Shown piece after piece: positions 30,810-30,904 of a stretch of 30,904 nt of DNA (positions are counted from its first letter, which is position 1; every line of letters starts with the position of its first letter). Origin of the DNA: JAAFIP01 sp043774625 (GTDB taxonomy: Bacteria > Pseudomonadota > Gammaproteobacteria > Burkholderiales > Burkholderiaceae_C); NCBI GenBank assembly GCA_043774625.1, contig JAYVTG010000070.1, forward strand, positions 1 to 30,904, in the 5' to 3' direction. The notes below the pieces were generated by a model. It saw only the letters and a program-made list of their open reading frames with translations, did no database searches and was not told the origin of the DNA. Both the position numbers and the translations under genes were made by a program.

Positions 30810-30904
30810 TCATAACAACTCCAGAAAAACCAGCACGTCTGTTTTCAGGTCTATTCGGCTGCTGGATCAGTTAAGGGAACAAATCCGCTACTTGCACTAT
30901 AGCT
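30802..30904 (+). CDS. intI: Integron integrase IntI, 5' end only
   Basis: The first 34 codons read MASHNNSRKTSTSVFRSIR then LLDQLREQIRYLHYS. The LLDQLRE-IRYLHYS segment is the N-terminal signature of IntI tyrosine recombinases, which insert and excise cassettes at attI and attC. The gene runs off the right edge. It is divergent from the cassettes, as expected. An in-frame ATG at 30751 with GGAGG upstream would give 17 more residues; 30802 gives the more usual N-terminal length. Confidence 0.88.
   Translation, partial: MASHNNSRKTSTSVFRSIRLLDQLREQIRYLHYS

Larger units (their letters stand above)
26205..30904 (-). mobile_element. Chromosomal integron: intI end, attI and cassette array
   Basis: Minus-strand genes with small toxin-antitoxin and orphan products are separated by at least seven attC-like sites. 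The run leads to an integrase gene on the opposite strand at 30802. This is the standard integron layout, with the oldest cassettes to the left. The left limit is taken as the last attC seen (26205-26268). Confidence 0.9.

Overview
The window looks like the chromosome of a betaproteobacterium of the order Burkholderiales, most likely a Comamonadaceae relative. The evidence is the sdhDAB-sdhE-gltA order, a selenoneine (sen) cluster, a type II-C Cas9 of about 1,030 residues and the general codon style. This is judged by eye; no database search was run.

Layout. Positions 1-4465 hold the end of a TCA operon: sdhD (3' end), sdhA, sdhB, sdhE and gltA, closed by a clear intrinsic terminator. Positions 4625-6638 hold a sugar 1-dehydrogenase and a FAH-fold 3-deoxy-sugar-acid dehydratase, a pair that looks like XylB and XylX of the oxidative (Weimberg-type) pentose pathway. 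Positions 6693-8737 hold an M30-like metallopeptidase lipoprotein coupled to a small lipoprotein. Positions 8815-12260 (minus strand) hold a phnDCEE phosphonate/phosphite-type ABC importer without C-P lyase genes.

From 12480 to 24466 is a hercynine/selenoneine gene set: egtD, senA (minus strand), senB and senC (SelD-like). It is split between egtD and senA by a complete type II-C CRISPR-Cas9 locus: tracrRNA on the minus strand, cas9, cas1, cas2 and a 17-repeat/16-spacer array. The locus is bracketed by two inverted copies of a ~190-bp imperfect palindrome (13495-13686 and 19643-19833). The palindrome cores are almost identical, but their outer arms and one side hairpin differ in sequence while each keeps its own base pairing. 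A second repeat of about 40 bp occurs seven times in the window. Two copies lie in frame inside senA and senB, and one spans the cas1/cas2 junction.

Positions 24495-26002 hold an Mpo1/DUF962-like membrane protein, a cupin remnant and a 2OG-Fe(II) oxygenase. Positions 26205-30904 are the start of a chromosomal integron. The 5' end of intI is at the right edge on the plus strand, a probable attI follows, and then a run of minus-strand cassettes separated by recognisable attC sites. The cassettes carry toxin-antitoxin modules (HigBA-like, TumE/HTH, two BrnT modules, one with an apparent frameshift) and orphan genes (DUF4304-like, HEPN-like, one membrane-anchored protein). Several cassette genes end inside their attC site.

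No tRNA or rRNA gene was recognised. The most unusual items are the covarying palindrome pair around the CRISPR locus and the short repeat that has entered coding sequences.
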